A stretch of DNA of 64,000 nucleotides from Kitasatospora aureofaciens (GCA_000720845.1 JODU01000014.1:62001-126000); one strand, 5' to 3'; counted from the stretch's first letter, positions 1-8,749 are shown. Notes: a model not told the origin generated them from the sequence alone. Numbers and translations are program-made.

Positions 1-115
1 CGGTGCAGGCGGCGGCCGCGGCTCCGGCGCTCGCGGAGTGGGCGGCCAGTGCCGTGCCGGAGGCTCCGGCGACCAGCGTCAGGGCGGCGAGCATCGCGGT
101 TCTGGTACGGGTCAT
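1..115 (-). CDS. secreted protein, 5' fragment (probable cellulase, cut by window edge)
   Basis: Only the first 38 codons are inside the window. They read as a Sec signal peptide: M-T-R-T-R-T-A-M, a hydrophobic Ala/Leu/Val core, then a small-residue cleavage region (ALAAHSASA) running into a Cys (AAAAACT), which is how many Streptomyces proteins with an N-terminal CBM2 begin. The ATG at 115 has a GAAGGA ribosome site. The gene is divergent from the GH48 gene, and a CebR-like box lies about 300 bases upstream, so a cellulase or cellulose-binding protein is the likely identity. That identity is inference from context. The catalytic domain is not visible. Confidence 0.7.
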   Translation of the reverse strand, partial: MTRTRTAMLAALTLVAGASGTALAAHSASAGAAAAACT

Positions 116-219
116 GAGTGCGGGTTCCTTCTTTCGTGGGGGTGCTGCTGTCGTCCGGGGCCGCGCCCGCGTCGGCGCGGCCCTGCCGATCGGCATGGGG
201 GTGCCGTCGTGATCGGAGG

Positions 220-366
220 TCAGGAACGACCCGCGGGCAGGGTGGAACAGCCCGAGGGGTGAGCGATCCGGCACACGGGCCGGCAAGGCGTCGGACAGGT
301 AGCGGCCACGGCTGCGGCAACGGCTGAAAGTCCTGAACGCGGGGGGTGGAGCGGGGGGTGGCGCAT
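220..366 (-). CDS. candidate 48-residue leader peptide or small ORF
   Basis: An ATG at 366 is preceded by AAGGAG with a 6-base spacer. The frame runs 48 codons to a stop at 220, about 100 bases before the start of the truncated secreted gene and on the same strand. The peptide contains four cysteines in a short stretch (ATCPTPCRPVC) and a fifth further on (SGC). It shows no signal peptide or known motif. It may be an upstream ORF in the cellulase leader or chance. Only the ribosome site and position support it. Confidence 0.28.
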   Translation of the reverse strand: MRHPPLHPPRSGLSAVAAAVAATCPTPCRPVCRIAHPSGCSTLPAGRS

Positions 367-414
367 GAGCGACTCCTTGCAGTTCGGGCGCGCCGTGACA
401 GACGCGTCGACTGG

Positions 415-428
415 TGGAACCGCTCCCA
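415..428. promoter_or_regulatory. degenerate CebR-like operator
   Basis: TGGAACCGCTCCCA matches the 14-base CebR palindrome TGGGAGCGCTCCCA at 12 positions, with an intact right half followed by CTGGTGCA. It sits upstream of the minus-strand secreted gene and of the small ORF in its leader. CebR is the cello-oligosaccharide-sensing LacI-family repressor of Streptomyces cellulase and uptake genes. Binding here is inferred. Confidence 0.5.
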
Positions 429-528
429 CTGGTGCAGCGAAGGTAGCGCCAAGTGACGGCAAAGAACAGAGGAGTTACCGACTTTCTCCCCGCCGGCACT
501 GTCGAATCTTTTCGACTCTCCACACATC

Positions 529-557
529 TTGACCGCATCAGGCACCCTCTCCACTAT
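529..557 (+). promoter_or_regulatory. probable promoter of the GH48 gene
   Basis: A -35-like TTGACC (529-534) and a -10-like CACTAT (552-557) are separated by 17 bases, a good fit to a vegetative (HrdB-type) promoter. The CebR box begins on the last base of the -10 hexamer, which is an ideal position for repression. The start codon follows about 70 bases downstream. Confidence 0.5.
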
Positions 558-570
558 GGGAGCGCTCCCA
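557..570. promoter_or_regulatory. CebR-type operator (perfect 14-bp palindrome)
   Basis: TGGGAGCGCTCCCA is a perfect palindrome identical to the known Streptomyces CebR box. It overlaps the predicted -10 and transcription start of the GH48 gene, so repression in the absence of cellobiose or cellotriose is the natural reading. The sequence match is direct; the regulation is inference from the CebR literature. Confidence 0.85.
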
Positions 571-633
571 CTGGTTCAAGGCTTGTTGCTCCTCCCCCAC
601 TCCCTCCCCGAGCCGCAAGGAGGAACCAGCACC

Positions 634-3555
634 ATGCACTCACGACACAGACCCAGACGCCGCACCGCGCGGCGATGGTGGACCGCCGCGCTGGCGGCGC
701 TCGCACTCCCCCTCACGATGCTGGGCACAGGTTCGACTCCGGCCCAGGCGGCCGCACTTCAGTGCAGCGTGGACTACAAGACCAACGACTGGGGCGCCGG
801 CTTCACCGCGGAGCTGACGCTGACCAACCACGGCACGGACGCCATCGACGGCTGGACGCTGACCTACTCCTACGCGGGCAACCAGAAGCTCACGAAGGGC
901 TGGAACGGCACCTGGTCCCAGTCCGGGCAGACCGTCACCGTGAAGAACGCCTCCTACAACGCGCGGATCGCCGCCGGGGCCGCCGTCTCCACCGGCGGGC
1001 AGTTCACGTACAGCGGCAGCAACGCCGCGCCGACCGGCTTCGCCGTCAACGGCACCTCCTGCACCGGCGCGCACCAGCCGCCGATCACCGTGCTGACCAG
1101 CCCCGAGGCGGGCGCCGTGTACTCGCAGGGCGAGGCGGTGCCGCTGGCGGCCACGGCGGCCGCCGCCGACGGCGCCACGATCAGCAAGGTGGAGTTCTAC
1201 GACGACGCCACACTGCTGGGCACCGACACCAGTTCGCCCTACACGTACTCGGCCTCTGGCTTGACCGTGGGCAGTCATTCCCTGGTGGCGAAGGCCTACG
1301 ACAGCATGGGCGCCTCCGCGGACTCGACCCCGGTCGGCGTCACGGTGGCCGCGGGACCGACCGTGGTCGCGTCACCGGGCCAACTGGGCGTTCAGCAGGG
1401 CGAGTCGGGCACGTACGAGGTCAAGCTCTCCGAGCAGCCGACCGCGAACGTGACCGTCACGACCTCCCGTGCGAGCGGCAACACGGGCCTGACGCTCACC
1501 GGCGGTTCGAGCCTCACCTTCACCCCGTCGAACTGGGACACCGCCCAGCGGGTGACCGTATCGGCGGACGCCTCCGGCAGCGGCTCGGCGGTCTTCGAGT
1601 CGACGGCCCCCGGCCACGGCAAGGCCGCCGTCACCGTGACCCAGCTGGCGGCGGCGAAGGACTACGACGCCCGTTTCCTGGAGCTCTACGGCAAGATCAC
1701 CGACCCGGCCAACGGCTACTTCTCGCCCGAGGGCATCCCCTACCACTCGGTGGAGACCCTCATCGTCGAGGCGCCGGACCACGGCCACGAGACCACGTCG
1801 GAGGCGTACAGCTACCTGCTGTGGCTCCAGGCCATGTACGGAAAGGTGACCGGCGACTGGTCGAGGTTCAACAACGCCTGGGAGATCATGGAGACGTACA
1901 TGATCCCCACCCACGCCGACCAGCCGACCAACTCCTCCTACAACGCCTCGAAGCCGGCGACCTACGCGCCCGAACTGGACACGCCGAACGAGTACCCGGC
2001 CCCGCTGGACGGCGCCGTGCCGGTCGGCGCGGACCCGATCGCCGGTGAGCTGAAGTCGGCGTACGGCACGGACGACGTGTACGGCATGCACTGGCTCCAG
2101 GACGTCGACAACACCTACGGCTACGGCAATTCGCCCGGCAAGTGCGAGGCGGGCCCCTCCGACACCGGCCCGTCCTACATCAACACCTTCCAGCGCGGCG
2201 CGCAGGAGTCGGTGTGGGAAACGGTGCCGCAGCCGACCTGCGACGCGTTCAAGTACGGCGGCAAGAACGGCTACCTGGACCTGTTCACCGGTGACGCCTC
2301 CTACGCCAAGCAGTGGAAGTTCACCAACGCCCCGGACGCCGACGCACGCGCCGTGCAGGCCGCGTACTGGGCGGACATCTGGGCCGGGGAGCAGGGCAAG
2401 AGCGACGAGATCTCCGCGACCCTCGACAAGGCCGCGAAGATGGGCGACTACCTGCGCTACGCCATGTTCGACAAGTACTTCAAGAAGGTCGGCAACTGCG
2501 TGGGGCCGTCGAGCTGCCCGGCCGGCACCGGCAAGGACTCCTCGCACTACCTGCTGTCCTGGTACTACGCCTGGGGCGGCGCGGTGGACACCTCGGCGGG
2601 CTGGGCCTGGCGCATCGGCTCCAGCCACACCCACGGCGGCTACCAGAACCCGCTGGCCGCGTACGCCCTGAGCACCGACGCCGACCTGAAGCCCAAGTCG
2701 GCGACGGGCCAGTCCGACTGGGCCAAGTCCCTGGACCGGCAGGTGGAGTTCTACCGCTGGCTGCAGTCCGACGAGGGTGCCATCGCGGGCGGCGCGACCA
2801 ACAGCTGGGCGGGCCGGTACGCGACGCCGCCGGCCGGTACGCCGACCTTCTACGGCATGTACTACGACGAGAAGCCGGTGTACCACGACCCTCCGTCCAA
2901 CCAGTGGTTCGGATTCCAGGCGTGGTCCATGGAGCGGGTCGCCGAGTACTACCAGCAGAGCGGTGACGCCGACGCCAAGGCGGTCCTGGACAAGTGGGTC
3001 GACTGGGCCCTCTCGGAGACGACCGTCAACCCGGACGGCACCTTCCGGATCCCGTCGACGCTCCAGTGGTCGGGGCAGCCCGACACCTGGAACGCCTCGT
3101 CCCCGGGTGACAACGGCGACCTGCACGTCACGGTCGCCGACTACACCAACGACGTCGGTGTGGCGGCCGCGTACGCCAAGACCCTGACGTACTACGCCGA
3201 CCGCTCGGGCGACCCGGAGGCGGCCTCGACCGCCAAGGCGCTGCTGGACGGCATGTGGGAGAACAACCAGGACGCGCTCGGCATCGCCGTCCCGGAGACC
3301 CGCGCCGACTACAACCGGTTCGACGACGGCGTCTACGTCCCGAACGGCTGGACCGGCACCATGCCGAACGGCGACACGGTCGACGCCTCGTCGTCCTTCG
3401 CCTCGATCCGCTCCTTCTACCAGGACGACCCGGCCTGGTCGAAGATCGAGAGCTACCTCCAGGGCGGCGCCGCGCCCACGTTCACGTACCACCGGTTCTG
3501 GGCCCAGGCGGACATAGCCCTCGCCATGGGTTCGTACGCGGAGCTACTGGAATAG
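634..3555 (+). CDS. secreted GH48 cellulose 1,4-beta-cellobiosidase with CBM2
   Basis: Processive exocellulase that releases cellobiose from cellulose chain ends outside the cell; 973 aa. The ATG at 634 has AAGGAGG 10 bases upstream and gives a clean signal peptide (RRR-rich start, cleavage near AQA-A, residue 40). Domains in order: CBM2 about 42-143, an Ig-like module about 150-238, a second beta-sandwich about 242-337, and the GH48 catalytic domain about 343-973. The GH48 signature EAPDHGHETTSEA is present; E390 of TTSEA corresponds to the proton donor E55 of CelF. GH48 enzymes are the key processive component of bacterial cellulase systems. Expression is probably CebR-controlled from the box at 557-570. 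The family call is very secure. Confidence 0.96.
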   Translation: MHSRHRPRRRTARRWWTAALAALALPLTMLGTGSTPAQAAALQCSVDYKTNDWGAGFTAELTLTNHGTDAIDGWTLTYSYAGNQKLTKGWNGTWSQSGQTVTVKNASYNARIAAGAAVSTGGQFTYSGSNAAPTGFAVNGTSCTGAHQPPITVLTSPEAGAVYSQGEAVPLAATAAAADGATISKVEFYDDATLLGTDTSSPYTYSASGLTVGSHSLVAKAYDSMGASADSTPVGVTVAAGPTVVASPGQLGVQQGESGTYEVKLSEQPTANVTVTTSRASGNTGLTLTGGSSLTFTPSNWDTAQRVTVSADASGSGSAVFESTAPGHGKAAVTVTQLAAAKDYDARFLELYGKITDPANGYFSPEGIPYHSVETLIVEAPDHGHETTSEAYSYLLWLQAMYGKVTGDWSRFNNAWEIMETYMIPTHADQPTNSSYNASKPATYAPELDTPNEYPAPLDGAVPVGADPIAGELKSAYGTDDVYGMHWLQDVDNTYGYGNSPGKCEAGPSDTGPSYINTFQRGAQESVWETVPQPTCDAFKYGGKNGYLDLFTGDASYAKQWKFTNAPDADARAVQAAYWADIWAGEQGKSDEISATLDKAAKMGDYLRYAMFDKYFKKVGNCVGPSSCPAGTGKDSSHYLLSWYYAWGGAVDTSAGWAWRIGSSHTHGGYQNPLAAYALSTDADLKPKSATGQSDWAKSLDRQVEFYRWLQSDEGAIAGGATNSWAGRYATPPAGTPTFYGMYYDEKPVYHDPPSNQWFGFQAWSMERVAEYYQQSGDADAKAVLDKWVDWALSETTVNPDGTFRIPSTLQWSGQPDTWNASSPGDNGDLHVTVADYTNDVGVAAAYAKTLTYYADRSGDPEAASTAKALLDGMWENNQDALGIAVPETRADYNRFDDGVYVPNGWTGTMPNGDTVDASSSFASIRSFYQDDPAWSKIESYLQGGAAPTFTYHRFWAQADIALAMGSYAELLE

Positions 3556-3599
3556 CCCCCGCGAGGCGCTCCGCGGGTTGAGCGGTTCGTTTCGGCTGC

Positions 3600-3651
3600 C
3601 GGCCGTGTGTGGCTGGTCGCGCAGTTCCCCGCGCCCCTTGCCGGGGCGCGG
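3600..3651. repeat. Streptomyces-type intergenic repeat with hairpin
   Basis: The stretch containing GGCTGGTCGCGCAGTTCC followed by CCCGCGCCCC and its complement resembles an intergenic element that I recall as very common in Streptomyces genomes. It ends in a perfect 9-bp stem (3629-3637 with 3643-3651, 5-base loop). It lies 45-95 bases after the GH48 stop and could act as a terminator or mRNA 3' stabiliser. The repeat identity is from memory; the hairpin is seen directly. Confidence 0.55.
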
Positions 3652-3725
3652 TGGGCACCGCCTCTTCCTCGGTGCGCCTGACGGCTCCGTGTACACGGTC
3701 TTGTCACCGGACGACGAGACCACCT

Positions 3726-3762
3726 GACCGGGCGGCCCCGACCACGCCGGGGCCGCCCGGTC
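3726..3762 (+). terminator. strong hairpin between GH48 and GH74 genes
   Basis: A perfect 15-bp stem (3726-3740 with 3748-3762) with a 7-base loop and no T tract, as usual for Streptomyces. It ends only 42 bases before the GH74 start. That leaves little room for a separate promoter, so it may be the GH48 terminator or a conditional attenuator in the GH74 leader. Confidence 0.7.
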
Positions 3763-3804
3763 CTCGCATGTGTTCTGTTCCTGACGGAAGGACGGTTCCC
3801 CACC

Positions 3805-6468
3805 GTGCGAAGAACCCGGATCCTCACCGTGCTCCTGGCCCTCGCGGCCGGGCTGCTGGCGGGCAGCCCGCCCACCGCGCTGGCCGCACAGGCCCCGAAG
3901 GCGGCCGCCGCCGACAGCTACACCTGGAAGAACGCCCGCATCGACGGAGGCGGCTTCGTCCCCGGCATCGTCTTCAACCGCACCGAGAAGGACCTGGCCT
4001 ACGCCCGCACCGACATCGGCGGCGCCTACCGCTGGCAGGAGTCCTCCCACACCTGGACGCCGCTGCTCGACCACGTCGGCTGGGACGACTGGGGCCACAC
4101 GGGCGTGGTCAGCGTCGCCTCCGACTCCGTCGACCCCGACCGGGTGTACGCGGCGGTCGGCACGTACACCAACGACTGGGACCCGACGAACGGCGCGGTG
4201 CTGCGCTCCGCCGACCGGGGCGCGAGCTGGCAGAAGACGGATCTGCCGTTCAAGCTGGGCGGCAACATGCCGGGCCGCGGCATGGGCGAGCGCCTGGCCG
4301 TCGACCCGCACGACAACGACGTGCTGTACCTGGGCGCGCCCAGCGGGCACGGCCTGTGGCGGTCCACCGACGCGGGCGTCACCTGGTCCGAGGTGACGGC
4401 CTTCCCGAACCCGGGCAACTACGCGCAGGACCCGGCCGACACGTCCGGCTACGCCTCCGACAACCAGGGCATCACCTGGGTCACCTTCGACGAGTCCACG
4501 GGCGGCGGCGCGGGCACGGCGACGGGGACGATCTACGTCGGCGTCGCCGACAAGGAGAACGCGGTCTACCGCTCGACGGACGCGGGCGCGAGCTGGGAGC
4601 GGCTCGCCGGGCAGCCGACCGGCTACCTGGCCCACAAGGGCGTGCTGGACGCCGAGAACGGCTACCTGTACCTCGCCTACAGCGACACCGGCGGCCCGTA
4701 CGACGGCGGCAAGGGCCGGCTGTACCGGTACGCGACCGCGACCGGCACCTGGACGGACATCAGTCCGGCGGCGGAGGCGGACACCTACTACGGCTTCAGC
4801 GGCCTGACCGTCGACCGGCAGCGCCCAGGGACGGTGATGGCGACCGCGTACAGCTCGTGGTGGCCGGACACGCAGATCTTCCGGTCGAGGGACAGCGGCG
4901 GCACGTGGACCCAGGCCTGGAACTACACGTCGTATCCGGACCGCGAGAACCGCTACACGATGGACGTGTCGTCCTCCCCCTGGCTCACCTGGGGCGCGAA
5001 CCCCACGCCGCCCGAGCAGACGCCGAAGCTGGGCTGGATGACGGAGGCGCTGGAGATCGACCCGTTCGACTCGGACCGGATGATGTACGGCACGGGCGCC
5101 ACCGTCTACGGCACGGAGAACCTGACCGAGTGGGACCGGCAGGGCGGCACCTTCACCATCGAGCCGATGGTGCGCGGCCTGGAGGAGACGGCGGTCAACG
5201 ACCTGGCGTCACCCCCTTCGGGCGCCCCGCTGCTCAGCGCCCTGGGTGACATCGGCGGCTTCCGGCACACCAGCCTGACCGAGGTCCCGTCGATGATGTA
5301 CACCTCGCCGAACTTCACCTCGACGACGAGTCTGGACTTCGCCGGGACCAAGCCGGACGTCGTCGTCCGGGCGGGCAACCTCGACTCCGGCCCGCACGTG
5401 GCGTTCTCCACGGACAACGGCGCCAACTGGTTCGGCGGTACCGACCCGTCGGGGGTGAGCGGCGGCGGCACGGTCGCGGCGGGCGCGGACGGCAGCCGCT
5501 TCGTGTGGAGCCCGGAGGGCACGGGCGTCCAGTACACGACGGGCTTCGGCACCTCGTGGCAGGCGTCGGCCGGCATCCCGGCGGGCGCGATCGTCGAGTC
5601 CGACCGGGTGGACCCCGCGACCTTCTACGGCTTCAAGTCCGGGAAGTTCTACGTCAGCACGGACGGCGGCGCCACCTTCACCGCGTCCGCGGCGACCGGG
5701 CTGCCCGCCGGTGACAGCGTCCGCTTCAAGGCGCTGCCGGGCGGGGAGGGCGACGTCTGGCTGGCGGGCGGTGCGGCGGACGGCCCGTACGGGCTGTGGC
5801 ACTCGACGGACGGCGGCGCGAGCTTCACCAAGCTGGCGAACGTCGGCGCGGCGGACACCGTCGGCTTCGGCAAGGCGGCCCCGGGCGCCTCCTACCAGAC
5901 CCTCTTCACCAGCGCGGAGATCGGCGGGGTGCGGGGCATCTTCCGCTCCACCGACACGGGCGCGACCTGGACCCGGGTCAACGACGACGCCCACCAGTGG
6001 GGCTGGACCGGCGCGGCCATCACCGGCGACCCGCGGGTCTACGGCCGGGTGTACGTGGCGACCAACGGCCGGGGGGTCGTCTACGGCGACACCTCGGACA
6101 CCGGCGGGGGCACCGATCCGGGCACCGGTCCCGACCCGGAGCCCGCCGGTGCCTGCGAGGTGACGTACACCGTCACGAACCAGTGGCCGGGCGGCTTCCA
6201 GGCGGACGTCCGGGTGACCAACACCGGCACCTCGGCCTGGAACGGCTGGTCCCTGGGCTGGTCGTTCCCCGGCGGCCAGAAGGTCACCCGGATGTGGAAC
6301 GCCGAACCCGCCCAGTCCGGCACCGCGGTGACGGTGCGGAACGTCTCCTGGAACGCCGGGGTCGCACCCGGCGCCTCGGTGAGCTTCGGCTTCACGGGGA
6401 GCTGGTCGGAGGCGAACGCGGAACCGCCCTCGTTCGCGCGGGAGGACCAGGCCTGCGAACGGGCATGA
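3805..6468 (+). CDS. secreted GH74 xyloglucanase with C-terminal CBM2
   Basis: Endo-type beta-1,4-glucanase acting on xyloglucan outside the cell; 887 aa. GTG start at 3805 with GGAAGGA upstream; signal peptide with cleavage near ALA-AQA (residue 28). The double beta-propeller holds many BNR-like repeats of the form STDGGAT. Both catalytic aspartates are visible: D70 in RTDIGGAYRW and D482 in ALGDIGGF. A Gly/Pro/Thr/Asp linker (about 765-785) leads to a CBM2 (about 786-887). It follows the GH48 gene on the same strand but beyond a strong hairpin. Together the two enzymes would open hemicellulose-coated cellulose. No CebR box was seen directly in front of it. Confidence 0.95.
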   Translation: MRRTRILTVLLALAAGLLAGSPPTALAAQAPKAAAADSYTWKNARIDGGGFVPGIVFNRTEKDLAYARTDIGGAYRWQESSHTWTPLLDHVGWDDWGHTGVVSVASDSVDPDRVYAAVGTYTNDWDPTNGAVLRSADRGASWQKTDLPFKLGGNMPGRGMGERLAVDPHDNDVLYLGAPSGHGLWRSTDAGVTWSEVTAFPNPGNYAQDPADTSGYASDNQGITWVTFDESTGGGAGTATGTIYVGVADKENAVYRSTDAGASWERLAGQPTGYLAHKGVLDAENGYLYLAYSDTGGPYDGGKGRLYRYATATGTWTDISPAAEADTYYGFSGLTVDRQRPGTVMATAYSSWWPDTQIFRSRDSGGTWTQAWNYTSYPDRENRYTMDVSSSPWLTWGANPTPPEQTPKLGWMTEALEIDPFDSDRMMYGTGATVYGTENLTEWDRQGGTFTIEPMVRGLEETAVNDLASPPSGAPLLSALGDIGGFRHTSLTEVPSMMYTSPNFTSTTSLDFAGTKPDVVVRAGNLDSGPHVAFSTDNGANWFGGTDPSGVSGGGTVAAGADGSRFVWSPEGTGVQYTTGFGTSWQASAGIPAGAIVESDRVDPATFYGFKSGKFYVSTDGGATFTASAATGLPAGDSVRFKALPGGEGDVWLAGGAADGPYGLWHSTDGGASFTKLANVGAADTVGFGKAAPGASYQTLFTSAEIGGVRGIFRSTDTGATWTRVNDDAHQWGWTGAAITGDPRVYGRVYVATNGRGVVYGDTSDTGGGTDPGTGPDPEPAGACEVTYTVTNQWPGGFQADVRVTNTGTSAWNGWSLGWSFPGGQKVTRMWNAEPAQSGTAVTVRNVSWNAGVAPGASVSFGFTGSWSEANAEPPSFAREDQACERA

Positions 6469-6473
6469 CCCTC

Positions 6474-6506
6474 CGGGAGGGCGCGAGCCGGTGGCGCGCC
6501 CTCCCG
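6474..6506 (+). terminator. terminator of the GH74 gene
   Basis: A perfect 12-bp stem (6474-6485 with 6495-6506) with a 9-base loop, starting 6 bases after the GH74 stop codon. Confidence 0.75.
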
Positions 6507-6604
6507 ACCCCGTGACCAGTGCGCCCGTTTCGCGCCCTTGTGGCCCTGCTGCACATCTTCGACCGTTGTGTCAGTGAGTGCTCGGCAAGGACAGGGGGCG
6601 TCGC

Positions 6605-6850
6605 ATGGCACGGACCTGGGAGGGGCCGGCGGGTCGGCTGCTGCTCGCACTGGCGGTGCTGCTGCACCGGACGGTCACGGACAGGGCCGCCAAGAGAAGA
6701 CTCGAGCACTGGCGCAACGCCGCCCTGCGCGCCGCGCACCGGAGGGGCGTGCCGGTGGACGTGCTCGCCTCCCGGACGCGGCTGACGCAGCGGTGGGTGA
6801 GGACGGTGGTCACCGGCGGGAAGCCCCCGCCGGTGGACGAGGCCGCGTGA
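6605..6850 (+). CDS. small protein with a helix-turn-helix-like C-terminal half
   Basis: 81 aa, not recognised by name. The ATG at 6605 follows an AGGGGG ribosome site; a GTG at 6578 in frame is an alternative. The N-terminal half has a short hydrophobic stretch (LLLALAVLLH) and then a basic helix. Residues about 50-70 (DVLASRTRLTQRWVRTVVTG) have the spacing of a helix-turn-helix. The gene ends 3 bases before the convergent PL11 stop codon. It is a conserved-looking Streptomyces hypothetical of unknown role. Codon use is normal for the region. Confidence 0.5.
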   Translation: MARTWEGPAGRLLLALAVLLHRTVTDRAAKRRLEHWRNAALRAAHRRGVPVDVLASRTRLTQRWVRTVVTGGKPPPVDEAA

Positions 6851-6853
6851 GGA

Positions 6854-8749
6854 TCAGGGCGTGTAAACCGACGGCCTCGGGGCCGTGGACATGCCCGCGC
6901 CGAGGAAGAAGCTCGGGTGCGGGGGCTGGTTGTAGGCGGTGTTCTGCCAGGCCAGGGCGGTGCGGTACTGGGTGTCGTGGAGGAGGGTGGTGATGCGGGT
7001 GTCCGTGTCGTAGGGGGTGGAGTAGATGCGCAGGGCCCTGTTGTCCGACGTGCGCCAGACGACCTCCTCCCGCCAGTCGCCGAGGATGTCCCCGGCGAGC
7101 ACCGGGGTGGCCTTCGTGCCGTTGTTGGACGCGACGCCGGAGCCGGTGAGGAGGCGGGTGTCGCCGGAGGTGCCGTACTTGTCGACGTGGGTGCCGTCGA
7201 GGAGTTCGCGGACGGGGTCGCCGTCCCACCAGGACACGAAGTTGGCGCTGGAGGGCTTGCGGCTGTGCACGACGGTGCCCTTGGGGTTGCGGATGCCGCT
7301 CTCGGCGGACGACCAGGCCTCGGCGCCCGCGCTGCCCGACCAGATGTCGGCGGCGACGCCGCGGCCGTTGTCGCCGCTCGCGCCGGTGGACCAGAGGATC
7401 TGGCCCGTGCGCGCGTCCGCCATCCAGGACGAGGGCTTCGAGCCGTCCTCGTCGACCTTGAACTCCTCCAGGCCCGCGCGGGACGGGTCGAGGTCGCCGA
7501 CGTGCATGGCGTCGCCGTGGCCGTTCCGCGTGGTCCACAGGGCGTTGCCGTTGTCGTCCACGGCCATCGCGCCGTAGACGATCTCGTCCCGGCCGTCGCC
7601 GTCGACGTCCGCGACGGAGAGCTGGTGGTTGCCCTGGCCGTCGTAGCCCTTGCCGCTGTTGGTCGAGGAGTTGGTGTCGAAGGTCCAGCGGCGGGTGAAC
7701 TGACCGCCCCGCCAGTCCCAGGCCGCGATCACCGTGCGGGTGTAGTAGCCGCGCGCCATGATCACGGAGGGACGGGAGCCGTCCAGGTACGCCGTGCCCG
7801 CGAGGAAGCGGTCGACGCGGTTGCCGTAGGAGTCGCCCCAGGAGGAGACCGAGCCCCGGGCGGGGACGTAGTCCACGGTGCCCATGGCCTTGCCGGTCTG
7901 GCCGTTGAACATCGTCAGGTACTCGGGGCCCGACAGCACGTAGCCGGAGGAGTTGCGGTGGTCGGCCGAGGAGCTGCCGATGACCGCGCCGGTGCCGTCC
8001 TTGGTGCCGTCGGCGGTCTTCATGGCGACCTCGGCGCGGCCGTCGCCGTCGTAGTCGTACACCTGGAACTGGGTGTAGTGGGCGCCGGAGCGGATGTTGC
8101 GGCCCAGGTCGACGCGCCACAGGCGGGTGCCGTCGAGCCTGACGCCGTCGACGATCGTGTTGCCGGTGTATCCGGACTGGGAGTTGTCCTTGGCGTTGGT
8201 CGGCTGCCATTTGAGGACGATGTCGAGCGCGCCGTCGCCGTCGAGGTCGCCGACGGAGGCGTCGTTGGCCTCGTAGGTGTAGGAGACGCCGTCGGGGGTG
8301 GTGCCGCCGGACGGCGGGCTGATCGGTACGTCCTTGTAGCCGGCGCGGAACTGGATCGCGTGGACGGAGTCGCCCTGCTCCGTGCCGTTCACGACCGCGC
8401 GGACGGTGTAGTCGGCCTGGGAGGGGGCTCCGGCGTGGAAGTAGGTGGTGGAGCCGGTGACCGGGCTGGAGTTGACCTTGGTGCCGGCCCGGTAGACGTT
8501 GAAGGAGACGTTGTCCGGGTCGGTGCCCAGCCAGCGCCAGCTGACCAGGTTGCCGTCGCCGGTGTGGACGCTGACGACGCCCCGGTCCAGGGCCTCGACC
8601 TGGCGTGCCGTGGAGGCCTCGGCGGTGTCGGGGGCGAGCGTCGTCAGGCCCGCGCCCACGAGCCCGGCGGCGGCGAAGGCCGCGGCCAGGGCGAGGGGGC
8701 GTCTGCGGTGCCTGCGAGGACTGCGGGAGCCGGTGTGGGGGTGCCTCAC
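6854..8749 (-). CDS. secreted rhamnogalacturonan lyase (PL11 family)
   Basis: Cleaves the rhamnogalacturonan I backbone of pectin by beta-elimination outside the cell; 631 aa. GTG start at 8749 behind AGGAGG with 8-base spacing. A basic, twin-Arg-like N-terminus (RRHRRRP) and hydrophobic core give a signal peptide ending near TAEA-S (about 46). The mature part shows an N-terminal Fn3-like strand region and then the PL11 propeller with repeated calcium-binding motifs such as DLDGDGALD, DYDGDGRAE and DVDGDGRDE, as in YesW. No carbohydrate-binding module is appended. It extends the local set of secreted wall-degrading enzymes from cellulose and xyloglucan to pectin. Confidence 0.92.
   Translation of the reverse strand: MRHPHTGSRSPRRHRRRPLALAAAFAAAGLVGAGLTTLAPDTAEASTARQVEALDRGVVSVHTGDGNLVSWRWLGTDPDNVSFNVYRAGTKVNSSPVTGSTTYFHAGAPSQADYTVRAVVNGTEQGDSVHAIQFRAGYKDVPISPPSGGTTPDGVSYTYEANDASVGDLDGDGALDIVLKWQPTNAKDNSQSGYTGNTIVDGVRLDGTRLWRVDLGRNIRSGAHYTQFQVYDYDGDGRAEVAMKTADGTKDGTGAVIGSSSADHRNSSGYVLSGPEYLTMFNGQTGKAMGTVDYVPARGSVSSWGDSYGNRVDRFLAGTAYLDGSRPSVIMARGYYTRTVIAAWDWRGGQFTRRWTFDTNSSTNSGKGYDGQGNHQLSVADVDGDGRDEIVYGAMAVDDNGNALWTTRNGHGDAMHVGDLDPSRAGLEEFKVDEDGSKPSSWMADARTGQILWSTGASGDNGRGVAADIWSGSAGAEAWSSAESGIRNPKGTVVHSRKPSSANFVSWWDGDPVRELLDGTHVDKYGTSGDTRLLTGSGVASNNGTKATPVLAGDILGDWREEVVWRTSDNRALRIYSTPYDTDTRITTLLHDTQYRTALAWQNTAYNQPPHPSFFLGAGMSTAPRPSVYTP

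Larger units (their letters stand above)
116..633. other. divergent regulatory region between two secreted-enzyme genes
   Basis: This is a 518-base region without a large gene. It holds a CebR-like box at 415-428, a perfect CebR-type box at 557-570, a promoter-like pair at 529-557, a short inverted repeat GTCGAA-tctt-TTCGAC at 501-516, and a small minus-strand reading frame (220-366) with a good ribosome site. Both CebR-like boxes are followed by CTGGT, so the similarity extends beyond the 14-base core. Confidence 0.6.

Noticed and set aside
453..2048. Long open frames inside the cellulase genes and others on the wrong strand or frame
   Set aside because: They arise from the high GC content; they lack ribosome sites and recognisable domains and lie inside clear genes.
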